64,000 nucleotides of DNA from Candolleomyces eurysporus (taxonomy: Eukaryota; Basidiomycota; Agaricomycetes; Agaricales; Psathyrellaceae). Numbering within the stretch: the stretch's first letter is position 1; every line of letters starts with the position of its first letter. This document shows positions 46,301 to 58,000 of the stretch, piece after piece. The notes beneath the pieces were generated by a model that did not search any database, was not told the origin of the DNA, and saw only the letters and a list, made by a program, of their open reading frames with translations. Made by a program: the position numbers and the translations under genes. Location of the stretch: positions 1 through 64,000 of the forward strand of contig JANBPK010000725.1 in NCBI GenBank assembly GCA_027579435.1, read 5' to 3'.

Positions 46301-49132
46301 GGTGAATCTCGTTCTTGTCCCCATTTCTGATGATCCTTTCTTGAGCTGAAATTAGCTCTGAACAAGATTTGTATGTTTCTCTGGAGCACTGATCAAAACC
46401 TATCCGGTTTGCAGCAATTGACAGGGCTGTTCCTCCACCCTTGCAGCAAGCATGTATGGTGATATGAGGATGAGAGATAAGCTTGGAGACAATCCTGCTG
46501 CAACCCTGTTCAATAGCTGTGATCAGAGGCGTGCATCCACAACAAGGCCCTAGGTTGACGTCAATGTCAGGATGGGACATCAGCAGCTCAATAACAGTGG
46601 TGACACCGTTGGTAAACAGGCTAGGGGCTAACACATTGCTGGCTTGCATGAGGGCTGTATATCCTGTCCATGGGTTCCTTGCATTTATGTCGAGATTTGG
46701 ATTCAACAAGATTTGCTGGAGTATCACCTCGTTCCTTTGTTGTGCAGCCCAGGCAAGTGGAGTGAGTCCAGTGTCGCAGTTGGCCACATTCACATCAATG
46801 CCAGGTTGAGAGAGCAGTAGTCGGATGGTGGCCCCCTGATACTGCCCAACAGCACATGCCAATGCGGTGCAACCGCAGAGAGCTGTGGCATTTAATCCTT
46901 GTCCATTGTTTGGGGTGTGGGACAATAGAAATTCCAACATTGATTCCCAGCCAAGACCTGCTGCCAACATAATAGGTGTCTTGCCATCCACCGATCGGTC
47001 CATTGGAGAGAGTGCAGGCCATTTGTTCATGATGGCTTCTGCTGTATCGATGTGTCCACCTATGGCAGCCATGTGAAGGAACGTGAAGTGGTTTTGCAAG
47101 GTGACTGCGCAATCCTGGACATGATCTAACAGATAGTCTTGCAGGCCAACCAGCGAAGCCACATGCCCCGGACTAAGGTGTATTTCCCCAGGTATCCAGC
47201 TGTTTGAATATGGTAACGAGCCAATTGAACGGTAATGCCGTGCTGGCCATTTGTGGGTGGGAGACTGGAGAAGAAATTCTTTTACGTGATGCGGTAAACC
47301 TGATTCTTTGCAAGCAAGACGTGCATGACGGTGCCAGGTTTGATAAGCATAATCGTAGAAGGGTTGGGTAATGGGCTGGGGTGAGTTGTAAAGGTAGGGA
47401 GGGAGGGGTTTGGCAACGGGGCAGGGTAAGTTGGAAAGAAAGGGATCGCAGATTACACAAAGGGACGATATCGTCGAATGCGGGGTTGAGTCTAGCCAAG
47501 GTGGGTGTCGGGCCTTTAAGAAAACACTTGTCGTGTAATCTATTGTTATCGCTTGTCAGACAGATCCAGATGTCGGTGACGAATGGAACCTACGAGTGAA
47601 TCTGACAACTTTGCGTCCTTGCCAATAGTTGTTTAGCGTAACAAGGCCGCAGCAGACGTCGAGGAGTAATTCTATTGGGGACATGCAATTCATGTCAAAC
47701 GTCTTGGAATTGAGTTCGATAGCGACGGCCTGCTGTAACGCGTCGACCGACATGGGATCCAGAGCATAGGTCACCCACAGGAGCACTCGTTTTGCCAAGG
47801 AAGTCTTCTCCTCGCCCTGAGCCTTGATGCGTTCCAGCGTGTGGTCATATAGCTCATTCAACCCAATCGGGAGCGTTTCTAGCTTTTTCATCAATGACTG
47901 GACACTGATACAGCTTTTCAATGCTTCAATTTGGAGGCTTGCGATCAAGAACCTAGACATTGATGACCTGTTAGTGGCAATACAGAAAGAAGACCGGGAT
48001 GATTGACTTACATTCCACCGGACGTTCGCTTAATAGCAGTACACAATTCATCTCTGGCCGCATCCTTGTGCAGTAAAACAGCATTGAGGCTGGGGATCTC
48101 AGGGATCCTCTTCTTGACGAATCGTTCTATGTCTTCATTCCGAGCTTCAATGTCAACTTGTACAGCACATGGGAATAGACGTTGGAGTGATCCCAAGGGA
48201 CGGGACATAATGAGGGTGTGTGTGTTGGAAGGAAGGGATTCTATGAAGTCGAGCAGCGGTTTCCTAGCATCTTCTTCCGCTTCGTCTAGTCCATCGAGTA
48301 CAATGAAAACACGATTGAACTTCTGGACAATAGCTGACATGATTTGGTGCAGTTCCACATTCGACGGGCGGGAATCAACCCTTCCGTGAGTCTGGAAACT
48401 CTCGCGAACATGCTCGAGGGTAGACCGATTGCGACGCAATAACTGCTGAATCCACGAAGCGAAGATTTCGGAAGGGGAGTACTTCTCCGTGTAACGGCAG
48501 AAGGCAAAGATAACGGGTGCTTGGCGGGCAGTGTTGTCATCTCTTTGAAGATGTTTGATGACGATAGACCTGAGAAGTTGATTGAGCAGAAGAGCGAGGG
48601 AGCGAAACAAACGGAGCATACGAAAGAGTGGTTTTTCCTGCACCGGCTGAGTACGGATATCGTCAGCATCGCAGTCTGGAATGGTAGAATGCCAACTCAC
48701 GCTTTCCTGTACCCCACAGAATCTTGCAATCCTCCCGCTTCCACCGACCAAACTCTTCGCTCTCGATGAACCACATTCCAGTTCCTTCCGTTGCTTTGGA
48801 AATCGATTCCCAGTAGATCGAGCTGAAGCTGACTTTCGTCAACCACTCGCAAATCTGTCCAATTAGCTTGTCCTCTGCTTCAAGTCAGCGGTCAAGTGTC
48901 GTCGCAGCTAAACTGGCATTCACCTGTTTCGTCCCTGTCACCAGGAGGCGCAGAAATGATATAGTTGTGCACGTCTCTTGAAGCGGACGAGATGTTTGCG
49001 GTTCCTAGTTGAAAATGATGTGAATTTTCGAAGCCATGCCGGCTTATGCGCCCTGGAAGGTCAGTTCCGTCAGCTTCAAGGAGATGGCGTTGGGCGGTCT
49101 TCCTCACTATCGTTGCTGCAAGAGCCATCCAT
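43361..49132 (-). CDS. NLR-D: NACHT-ankyrin receptor with C-terminal membrane segment
   Basis: Seven exons: 49132-49108, 49052-48924, 48874-48701, 48646-48622, 48569-48012, 47952-47594 and 47539-43361. NACHT motifs are GKPGAGKTT and VFIVLDGLDEAEED, followed by the winged-helix-like LLWVTYALDPMSVDALQQAV. The ankyrin part is the most diverged of the four. It has a longer linker before the repeats (a Pro-rich stretch near 47370) and a Glu run coded by a (GAG)n tract (45004-45026). A C8 run (sense; 43476-43483 on the plus strand) shifts the end out of frame; with seven bases the exons sum to 1,816 codons and the tail matches the membrane tail of A and B. The likely role is an NTP-controlled sensor in allorecognition or defence. 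Confidence 0.85.
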
Positions 49133-49181
49133 GGCGCTGATGGTAGGAAAGACGAGCTGGAAGAGAGGCGGAATGCACCCC

Positions 49182-49189
49182 AATATATA
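49182..49189 (-). promoter_or_regulatory. TATA box of NLR-D
   Basis: AATATATA on the plus strand (TATATATT in the gene's sense), 49 bases before the ATG at 49132. The same element is found in the other copies. Confidence 0.65.
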
Positions 49190-49697
49190 CCCATCTGTAT
49201 AAGGAATGATTCATGCCACGCACAGCAATACATCGCCAGTAACCGTAAGGCGCTCGTTAATTGTATGTGGGAAGCTTTACTAGATATGAACTCGGGCGCT
49301 GGGAGGCGCCACCAGAATAAGCCTGAAACACAAAAAGAGCCAGAGACTGAAGCCGCGCTAACCGAGAGATTGACGGCGCCTCCTGCTGCCTAGAACAATA
49401 CAAGTTAATTGGCCGTAAATGAATGCAGTCCTTGTAGTTTACACACCTTCACAACTGGACTGAGCAACGGTTGCCACCGTTCCGAAAGCGATGCGCAGTT
49501 GGACAAGAGGCGAGAGTGAGATGCAGACAGACCAAAATACGTCCGAATACAATAAAGGGGCTGTCAAATCCCGCAAACGGTGAGCACCGGAGATCGACGT
49601 GCTTGTGCTCTGCTTGCATTCTCACTGGGCGAAGCCACGAGGGACGATCGATTCAAAACAACTGTAGTATTGGCAGAACGTACGTATGCACACTCTG

Positions 49698-50440
49698 ATC
49701 AATGAGATACTTGCGCTCGAAGTAGGTGCGTAAGCGAAAAATTGGCCATACACCAGAGCTGTCAGTGCACAGATGGGAAACCAAGCAAGCCCTTGGACAC
49801 GATTGTTCGTGGAGACTAGATGGAGGAAAGGTAAATTAACTGGGACGTGCATCGAGTAGGAGGAAGGACGCACTGTTAGTTTGGGTGAATCGCTCTTCCC
49901 GGTTCTTGAGGTGGTTCATTTCATCAATAATCTCTTTTCGTTGGATTTCGATTTTGCACACGAGGCCAGAGAGGGGGATTCTTGGTTGGCAATAGGCCTG
50001 TTGAAAGACACGATTCCAAGGGACTGGGAATGAGGACTGTCCGCAACGCACTTGTAATCCGCACCGGCGTCAGCACCAATGTCGATGTCCAAGTCCTCTA
50101 CAAGCGACCAAATCAAAACGAGAACCATTAGCAACGGTGCACGAACACATAGGAGGTCAGAAAACACATACCTCCTTCAATATCATTCTTCAACCACACC
50201 CCAGACGCGCCCTCCGCACGAGCTCGAGTTCACGATCTCGATCCATCTTTTGATTTTGGCCTCTCCCAACATTCACTGTCACAATCACGAGCTGGTTCTC
50301 GTGCACTGAATTCCAAATGCAATTCGCACTAGAATAGCTGGATGCTGACATGGAGGGTTTGAAAGCTCAGGTTTCCCGTGGCGAGCATAGTAGGTGAAGA
50401 CCGAGCAATGAGAGCGCGACGAGGCAGGTTACGAGAATTC
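49698..50440 (-). pseudogene. p24/Erv25 remnant, unit D
   Basis: Signal-peptide region readable (ALSLLGLHLLCSPRET) but followed by a TGA. The GOLD domain has lost its middle, and the sequence after MDRDRELELV is frameshifted. The last exon has lost its stop (ATTGATCAG). Not functional. Confidence 0.85.
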
Positions 50441-51003
50441 CCATCGAATATGGTATCGCCTTCAATGAGGTAGGCATAGAGTGTTGGGATGGCCGTGAGC
50501 AGAGTATACCTAGGTTATTCGACAATGAGCCTTCGCCGGGTGATAAGAGTAGAGTAGGGCGAAAGAGCACTCACCCAATGAGGCCAATTGTCACCAGACT
50601 TCGACGTCTCAAAATCGACCTTGTATCCATAGAATGCCGTATCAGCAGCAACGAAAACGCTCAGCCCTCGCAAAGCCAATCTGACGTCAGTGCAGGTATA
50701 TTTGCTTGAACAGCTCAGGCCGTGATAGGAACTTCAAGGGTGAAGAGAGGATGTCAGCAAACAAGGCCTGGATCGGGCTATTCAAGGTGACAGACGAGTG
50801 GGGACGACCGCGCTCTTGGGCAGCTACATCCCCTGCATGAAGAAACCATCGAATCTCGGAGGCTTTCCGTCCAGGCGGCAGACACCAAAGACGAATGGAC
50901 GTACCCGCCTCACAGCGTCATCGCAGGCATTCTTCAACTCCGTCAGATTCGCGTTATTCACTTTCACCTCCTCTCTGTCCGATTCAGGAGCTGTGACTGG
51001 CAT
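50441..51003 (-). pseudogene. SPC25 fragment, unit D (best preserved copy)
   Basis: This copy keeps an ATG at 51003 and a clean exon 1 (MPVTAPESDREEVKVNNANL then TELKNACDDAVRR) ending at gtacgtcc. Exon 2 begins FLSRPELFKQIYLH, then a TGA caused by a base loss, then DVRLALRGLSVFVAADTAFY and GYKVDFETSKS. The last exon gives TLYAYLIEGDTIF and runs into p24 sequence. This pattern is that of Spc2/SPC25, the 25-kDa signal peptidase subunit. The break in exon 2 and the missing C-terminus make it a pseudogene. Confidence 0.75.
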
Positions 51004-51340
51004 GATGGGTCCGCGGGATCAAGACTCGGCGAACGAGCTTTTTCGCTTGAAGCCGGGGGTACTGCTGCTTGTCTACGCGCCATGTTTTCACTGGCACAGT
51101 CTCATTCACTATAAAATAAGCACAAGAACGTTGAGTACAATGCTTCGTTTAAGTGGGCTAAGCCGACCAGGCCCAGCGCCTGGACACTCACATCGAATAC
51201 GGTGTTCGTTCGGGTGGATAGGGAGAGAGAAAGGAATGATGAGAGCGCGGTGACCTCGTCTGTGGCTGTGCTTGCATCTCCGGGTGAGTCGGCGAGCCCC
51301 CAATTGCAATAAGGTGAGAGATGCAAGTGCAACCCAATAG

Positions 51341-51845
51341 CCTATGGCCAGACACGAGAGGCGGGTTGAAGGCGCTAGGTGAAGGTCAGGCGTGCGCGCG
51401 GCTAGTGAATAGGTGTTAATGCCCAGCGATATCGAGGACCTAAGATAGGAAATCGACGGTCGAACGAAAGAGAAATCACGCTGTCTGTCCATAAAACCTC
51501 GAATCTCCCATTCTGTTCTCTCGTCATACCTCGACGTGACAAAGTGAAAAAGGCTGCTGGGCAGACAGAGACCGAAAGCACAACGGAAAAGAGTCAGATT
51601 GTGCGAGTCATTTCAAATCTCGCGTCTCGGGTCTGGTGCAAGGCGTCTGCCTTCCAGGACTTCAACGAAGTTATGTGGCGTGAGTCACTTGTGTGTTCAA
51701 GGCATGGTTCCGGACACACTTTCGGGGTCGATACTCGAGAGGCAGAAGAGCATGCAGTATCACACGGTCCGCAAGAATGGGATAAACTAGATCGAGGTCA
51801 CGTCAGCTGTCGTGTCGTTGTACTCGAGAGTTAAGAACATACCAG
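51341..51845. other. Single-copy spacer, no supported gene
   Basis: 505 bases right of unit D. A 63-codon open frame (51599-51790) has no recognisable domain. The right end must contain the 3' UTR of the minus-strand gene at 51846. Confidence 0.35.
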
Positions 51846-52575
51846 CTAAGCTTCCCCTACCAAAGCGACAGAAATCACTCGGGGGACGTCAAGCACTCGG
51901 GTCTGCTCATTAGTAGCAGAGAAATGGTGTAACATAGATTGACCCCACGTAGTGCTCACGTACAGTATACCCCTGCTTGGTTTGACGGTGAATTGTTCGA
52001 GCTCCCAGACGGCCTCGTGATGAAAGGATCGTACGAATCTATACAACCAACTGGATATCACAAAGGTGCGATCTAGCTTGACTGAGTCTTCCGAAGCTCG
52101 AAGCTGGATCAGTCCGACGCCGTCTGCAACAGCATCTGCAGTCTTCTTCTTGGAAGCCTTTTCAACCCGTCGAGCGTATTCTTGTTGGACCACAGCTTCC
52201 CGAGGCATCTGGAAATTGAAAATGAGATTTATCAGCTTTGCGTATTACCGTCGGAATACAGCTAGGACAACGCACCTCCTTCAGATGGTGAAGGCGCTTG
52301 AGATAGTCGTTGGCCAGCTAGCGTACATTCTTTCGGCGCCATCGGTCTTGGCACAGCACTGCAGTGTTCGCAGGATTATGAGGCCAAAATCTTGAGTACC
52401 TTGCTAGCATGCAAAACACCTTGGTCGACCTGAATTGAAATGAACGGTGATATGGGGTGAATTGGCTTGCTTGCAGAGGACAAAGGAGACTGACCGCCAG
52501 ACCAGCTAAATCCTGACTAAATTTCCATTCATTCAATTAGATGCTGCGCAGAGAAAGAGAAATACTCACTGCCAT
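51846..52575 (-). CDS. Small multi-exon gene of unknown function between units D and E
   Basis: A consistent model starts at ATG 52575 (MA), then exon 2 (DLAGLA, 52512-52495), then VDQGVLHASK. An exon giving LANDYLKRLHHLKE follows, then a larger exon from 52208 (MPREAVVQQEYARRVEKASK) with DGVGLIQLRASEDSVKLDRT and SWLYRFVRSFHHEAVWELEQ. An intron probably begins at gtatactg (near 51970), followed by TRVLDVPRVISVALVGEA and a stop at 51846. The protein is about 130-150 residues, mostly helical and soluble, with no motif I recognise. It is single-copy here and may mark the old genomic neighbour of the array. Confidence 0.45.
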
Positions 52576-53194
52576 GGTTTATGCCTCGCGTTGTGCAACT
52601 CCCCCGTTACGAGTGTCATCATGAGCCCTCGAGGCATTTATCCTCCTGTAAGGACATCGCCTGCAACGTTCACAGCTCCAACAGCAATGTTTGTCCAGTC
52701 AGGGCCAGTGACTCTATACCTGACAAAGGTCGCCGGTCCAAGGTTTCAGAGGGCGGTTGTTAGAGTTTCGTTCTAGTTCAGTCAGGTTCCCCGGTCAGGG
52801 TACACGTTCCCTGGGTCAGTGGACGTCAGAGCCTCCGGAAGATAGACTCGGAGACGATGGGACGCGAAATAGCCGGCCACGTGCCCCTGAGATAATTAGG
52901 TCGAGTTGGTGTGCTATCCATTCCGTTCTCTCTCCCTCTATGTACCATATGGCTACTACTAAGCAGATCTCCTCAGTAATCTCTCCCTATCCACCCAAAC
53001 GAACACCGTATTTGATGTGAGCGTCCAAGCGCTGGGCTTGGCCCACTTAAACGAGGAATTGTGCTTAACGTTCTTGTATTTATATTACAGTGAATGAGAG
53101 TGTATCGGTAAAAATATGGCGCACAGAAAAGCAGCAGTACCATCGACTTCAAGCGAAAAGGCTTGTTCGCCGAGTCTTAATCCCGCGGACCGGC
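52576..53194. other. Left margin of unit E, no gene
   Basis: The left part is the promoter side of the minus-strand gene at 52575. From about 52965 the shared unit-start sequence begins (tctcctcagtaatctctccc), as in unit C. Around 52915 it carries the site that is interrupted by the MITE in unit B. No coding frame of note. Confidence 0.4.
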
Positions 53195-53765
53195 CACGGC
53201 AGTCACAGTTCCCGCATCGTACAGAGAGGAGGTGAAAGTGAATGACACGAATCTGCGGAGTCGAAGAATGCTTGCGATGACGCTGTGAAGCGGGTACGTC
53301 CATTCGTCTTTGGTGTCTGCCGCCTGGACGGAAAGCCTCTGGGATTTGATGGTTTCTTCGTGTGGGGGATGTAGATGCCCAAGAGCGCGGTTGTCCCCAC
53401 TCGTCTGTCACCCTGAATAGCCCGATCCAGGCTGCGACGAGCCTCGTTTGCTGATATCCTCTCTTCACCCTTGCAGTTTTTATCACAGCCCGAGCTATTC
53501 GAGAAAATGTACCCACACCGACGTCAAATTGGCTTTGCGAGGGCTGAGCGTTTTGTCGCCGCTGATACAGCATTCTCCAAAGCCGATTTTGAAACGTCAA
53601 AGTCTGTGGTGACAACTGGTCTCACTGGGTGAGTGCTCTTTCGCCTTACTCTTATCACCCAGCAAAGGCTAATTGTCAAATAGCCTAGCTACACTCTCCT
53701 AAAGGCCATCCCGACACTCTATGCCTACTTCATTGAAGGCGATACCATATTCGATAGGAATTTTC
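53195..53765 (+). pseudogene. SPC25 fragment, unit E
   Basis: The start is mutated (acggcagtcac in place of ATG...). Exon 1 reads EEVKVNDTNLRSRRML with a frameshift, and exon 2 gives KCTHTDVKLALRGLSVLSPL with frame breaks (53505-53575). The last exon (YAYFIEGDTIFDRNF) runs into p24 sequence. Not functional. Confidence 0.7.
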
Positions 53766-54480
53766 GTAACCTCCCCACCCTCTCGGTCTTCACCTACTAT
53801 GCTCACCACCGGAAACCTGAGCTTTCAAATTCTCCATGTCAGCATCCGGCTATTCCAGTACGAATTGCATTTGGAATCCGGCGTACGAGAACCAGCTTGT
53901 GATTGTGACAGCGAACATCGTGAAAGGCCAAAATCAAAGGATGGATGAGATCGTCAACTCGAGCTCGTGCGGAGGGCGAGGTTGGGGTGTGGTTGGAGAA
54001 TTGTATTGAAGGAGGTATGTGTTTTCTGACCTCCTATGTGTTCGTGCACCGTTGCTAATGGTTCTTGTTTTGATTTGGTCGCTTGTAGATGTGACCTCGG
54101 ACCAAGCTTCGAAGCTTTCTCTATGTTGGACGTCGATATTGGTGCTGACGCTGTGGATTACGAGTGCGTTTACGGCCAGTCCTCATTCCCAGCCCCTTGG
54201 ACTCATGTCTTTCAACAGGGCTATTGCCGACCAAGAATCTCTCGAAACTGAAATGTGCAAAATCGAAATCCAACGAAAAAANGATTATGGGCGAAATGAA
54301 CTACCTCATGGGAAGAGCGATTTACCCAAAGCCATAGTGCGTCCTTCCTACTTGATGCACGTCCCAGTTGACTCACTTTTCCTCCATCTAGTCTCCACCA
54401 ACGATTGCGTCCAAGGGTTTGCTTTGTTCACCGTCTGTGTACTCACAGCTCCGGTGTATGGCTAATCTTTCACTTACGTG
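53766..54480 (+). pseudogene. p24/Erv25 remnant, unit E
   Basis: Signal-peptide coding part shortened, GOLD middle deleted and frameshifted after ENQLVIVTANIVKGQNQ. Exon 2 has lost codons (the LDVDIGADAVD motif is reduced to LDVDIGADAVDYE in another frame), and an N at 54292 follows an A run. Exon 4 ends early (tatggctaatc). Not functional. Confidence 0.85.
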
Positions 54481-54951
54481 CCTACCTCTAGCACAAGTAT
54501 CTCACGTACGATTTGCCAATGCTATGATTGTTTTGAATCGATCGTCCCTCTCGTGGCTCCGCCCAGCATTCGGGCGTATTTTTGTCTGTCTGCATCTCAC
54601 TCTCCTGTTGTCCAGCTCTGCGTCGCTTTTAACGAAATACAGGAATAGTGGCAACCGTTGCTCAGTGTGATGGTGAAGGTGTGTAAACTACAAGGACTGC
54701 ATTCATTCAAGGCCAGTCAACTCGTATTGTTTTAGGCAGCGGGGGGCACAGTCAATCTTTCGGTCAGCGCGGCTTCAAATTCTCAACCCCGGTTCGTGGC
54801 TCACTTTGTGTCTCATGCTTCTTCTGGCGCCTGGCAGTGATTGGCATTGGTGTCGTTCCATATCTAGTAAAGCTTCCTACATACAATTTACAGCACCTTA
54901 CAGCCACTGGCCACTTCGTGCTGTGCGTGGCACATTCCTTATACTGATGGG

Positions 54952-54959
54952 TATATATT
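54952..54959 (+). promoter_or_regulatory. TATA box of NLR-E
   Basis: TATATATT, 51 bases before the ATG at 55011. Confidence 0.7.
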
Positions 54960-55010
54960 GGTGTGCATTCCACCTCCCTCTTCCAGTTCGTGTTTCCTAC
55001 CATCAGCGCG

Positions 55011-58000
55011 ATGGATGGCCCCTGCAGCAGCGATAGTGAGGAAGGCCGCCCAACACCATCTTCTTGGATCTCATGGAACTGAACTTACAGGGCGCATAAG
55101 CCAGCATGGCTTTGAGAATTCACACCATTTTCAACTAGGAACCGCAAACTTCTTGTCCGCTGCAAGAGACGTGCACAACTACAACATCTCTATCCTTCCT
55201 GGTGACGGGGACAAAAAAGGTGAATGCCGGTTTGGTTGCGACGACACTTGAGCGCTGACTTGAAGCAGAGGACAAGCTAATTGAACCGATTTGCGAGTGG
55301 TTGACGGACATTAGCTTTGGTTCTATCTATTCGGAATCGAGTTCCAAAGCGACGGAAGGGACCGGAATGTGGTTCATCAAGAGCGAAGAGTTTAGTCGCT
55401 GGAAGCGAGGTGACTCCAAGATTCTGTGGGGTACAGGAAAGCGTGAGTTGGCGTTCTACCATTTCAGACTGTGATGCTGACGATACCCGGACTCAGCTGG
55501 CGCAGGAAAAACCACTCTTTCGTATGCTCTGTTTGTTTCGTTTCCTCACCCTTCTACTCAATCAACCTCTCAGGTCTATTGTCATCAAACATCTTCAAAA
55601 AGAGGACAGCACTGCGCGCCAAGCACCTGTTATCTATGCCTTCTGCCGTTACACGGAGAAGTACTCGCCTTCCGAAATCTTCGCTTCGTGGATTCAGCAG
55701 CTTTTGCGTCGTCATCGCTCTACCGTCGAGCATGTTCACGAGAGTTTCCGGATTCACAAAAGGGATCGCTCCCGCCCGTCGCATGTAGAATTGCAGCAAC
55801 TCATGTCAGCTGTTGTACAGAAGTTCGATCGTGTCTTCATCGTACTCGATGGATTAGACGAAGCAGATGAAGATGCAAGGAAACCACTGGTCGACTTCAT
55901 CAACTCCCTTCCTTCCAATGCATACACCCTCATTATGTCTCGTCCCCTGGGATCGCTACAACGTCTGTTCCCATGTGCTGTACAAGTCGATATCGAAGCC
56001 CGAAACGAGGACATAGGACGATTTGTCGAGAAGAGGATTCTTGATATCCCCAGCCTTCATGAAGTCCTACTGGGCAAGGATGCGGCCAAGGAAGAGTTTT
56101 GTAATGCTATCAAGCGAAAGTGCGGTGGAATGTAAGTCGACCGTCTCACTCTTCTTTCTATAGTGTGATCAATAACTCGTCGATGTCTAGGTTTTTAATT
56201 GCAAGTCTCCAAATTGAAGCGGTGAAAAGCTGTATCAGTATCCAGTCGTTGATGAAGAAGCTAGAAACGCTCCCAATTGGGTTAAACGAGATGTATGACC
56301 ACACGCTGGAACGCATCGAGGCTCAGGGCGAGGAGAAGACTTCCTTGGCAAAACAAGTGCTCCTGTGGGTGACCTATGCCTTGCATCCCATGTCGATTGC
56401 AGCGTTACAGGAGGCTGTTGCTATCGACCTTGATTCCAAGACCTTCGACACGAAGCGCATGTCACCGATGGAGCTACTCCTCGATGTTTGCTGTGGCCTC
56501 GTTACACCTGACAGATGTGGGCAAAGGCCACAAGCACACAAAGGTGTCAGACTCGTTCGTATGTTCCATTCGTCGGCGACATCTGGATCACCTGTCTGAC
56601 AAACCATAATGATAGATTACACAACAAGTGTTTTCTTAAAGGCCCGATGCCCACCCTGGCTAGACTCGAACCCGCATTCAACATTATTGTCCTTTTGCGT
56701 CATCTACAACTCTCTCCTTTCCATCTTACCCTACCCTGGGCCCTTCTACGACTACGCTTGTCCAACCTGGCACCATCATGCACGCCTTGCTTGCAAGGAA
56801 TCAGGTTTGCCGCATCACATAAAAGAATTTCTTCTCCAATCTCCCACCAATGAATGGCCACCGCAGATCTGGTTGTGGTCGTGGCCAAAAGAATGGATAT
56901 CTAAGGAAACACACCTTGATCCAGGGCACCTGGCTTCACTGGTTGGCCTCCAAGATTACCTGTTAGATCATGTCCAGGATTGCACCGTCACCTCGCCAAA
57001 CCGCTTCACATTCCTTCACATGGCTGCCATAGGTGGACAGACTGATACAGCAGAAGCCATCATGAAAAAATGGCCTGCACTCTCCCCTATGGATCAATCA
57101 GCAGAGGGCAAGACACCGATTATGTTGGCGGCAGGTTTGGGGCAGGAATCAATGTTGGAATTCCTCCTGTCCCACACCCCAAACAATGGACAAAAATTAA
57201 ATGCCAGAGCTACCTGTGGTTGCACTGCACTGGCATGTGCTGTTGGGCAAAATCAGAAGGCCACTATCCAAATACTGCTCTCCAGACCCAGCATTGATGT
57301 GAATGTGACCAACTGCAATACTGGACTCACTCCACTTGCTTGGGCTGTACACAACAAAGACGAGGCGATGGTCAGGCAAATCTCATTGAATCCAAATCTC
57401 AACATAAATGCACAGAACCCATGGACGGGATATACAGCCCTCATGCAAGCCAGCAATGAGCTTGACAATGAGCTTTTGTCCACTGGCAGCACCAATGTCA
57501 CCATGGTTGAGCTGTTGATGTCTCACCCCGACATTGACATCAATCTAGGGCCTCGTTGTGGGTGCACACCTCTGATTGCATCCACTTACCAACATTGCAG
57601 CAAGACCATCTCCAAACTTATCTCCCATCCTTGCATCAACCTACATGCTCGCTGCAACAGGGCAGGAACAGCCTTGTCAATTGCTGTACATCAGACAGCT
57701 TCTGATCGGGGCTTTGACACTAGAGGCACATATGATTCTGGTGCAAGGCTAATTTTGGCCAAAGAGAGGATTCTCAGGAATGCGGAAAAGGTTGATGTTC
57801 ACCTCTGCCTTCAGATTGCTTCAAACCTTGGTCTTCAAGATGTAGCAACTGAACTTGTGTCAAAGATGAAAAGACCCCCAGAGGCAGTAGTCCTGGTCAA
57901 TGCAGTGAAGGCAGGACACGCATCAATTGTTGAAATGCTCCTGGAACATGTCGACATCAATGCAGAGGACTCAACAGGGTGCACGGCTCTCTCTGCTGCG

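Larger units (their letters stand above)
42414..51340 (-). repeat. Duplicated unit D (inverted): SPC25 - p24 - NLR-D - flank
   Basis: All parts seen in B and E occur here in the same order but on the minus strand: SPC25 (51003-50441), p24 (50440-49698), spacer, NLR-D (49132-43361) and the decayed flank (43360-42414). Units C and D therefore meet tail to tail at about 42413. Confidence 0.85.

Noticed and set aside
50798..51253. 151-codon plus-strand ORF in unit D
   Set aside because: It is the antisense shadow of the SPC25 pseudogene, which reads on the minus strand with a matching exon, donor site and Spc2-like sequence.
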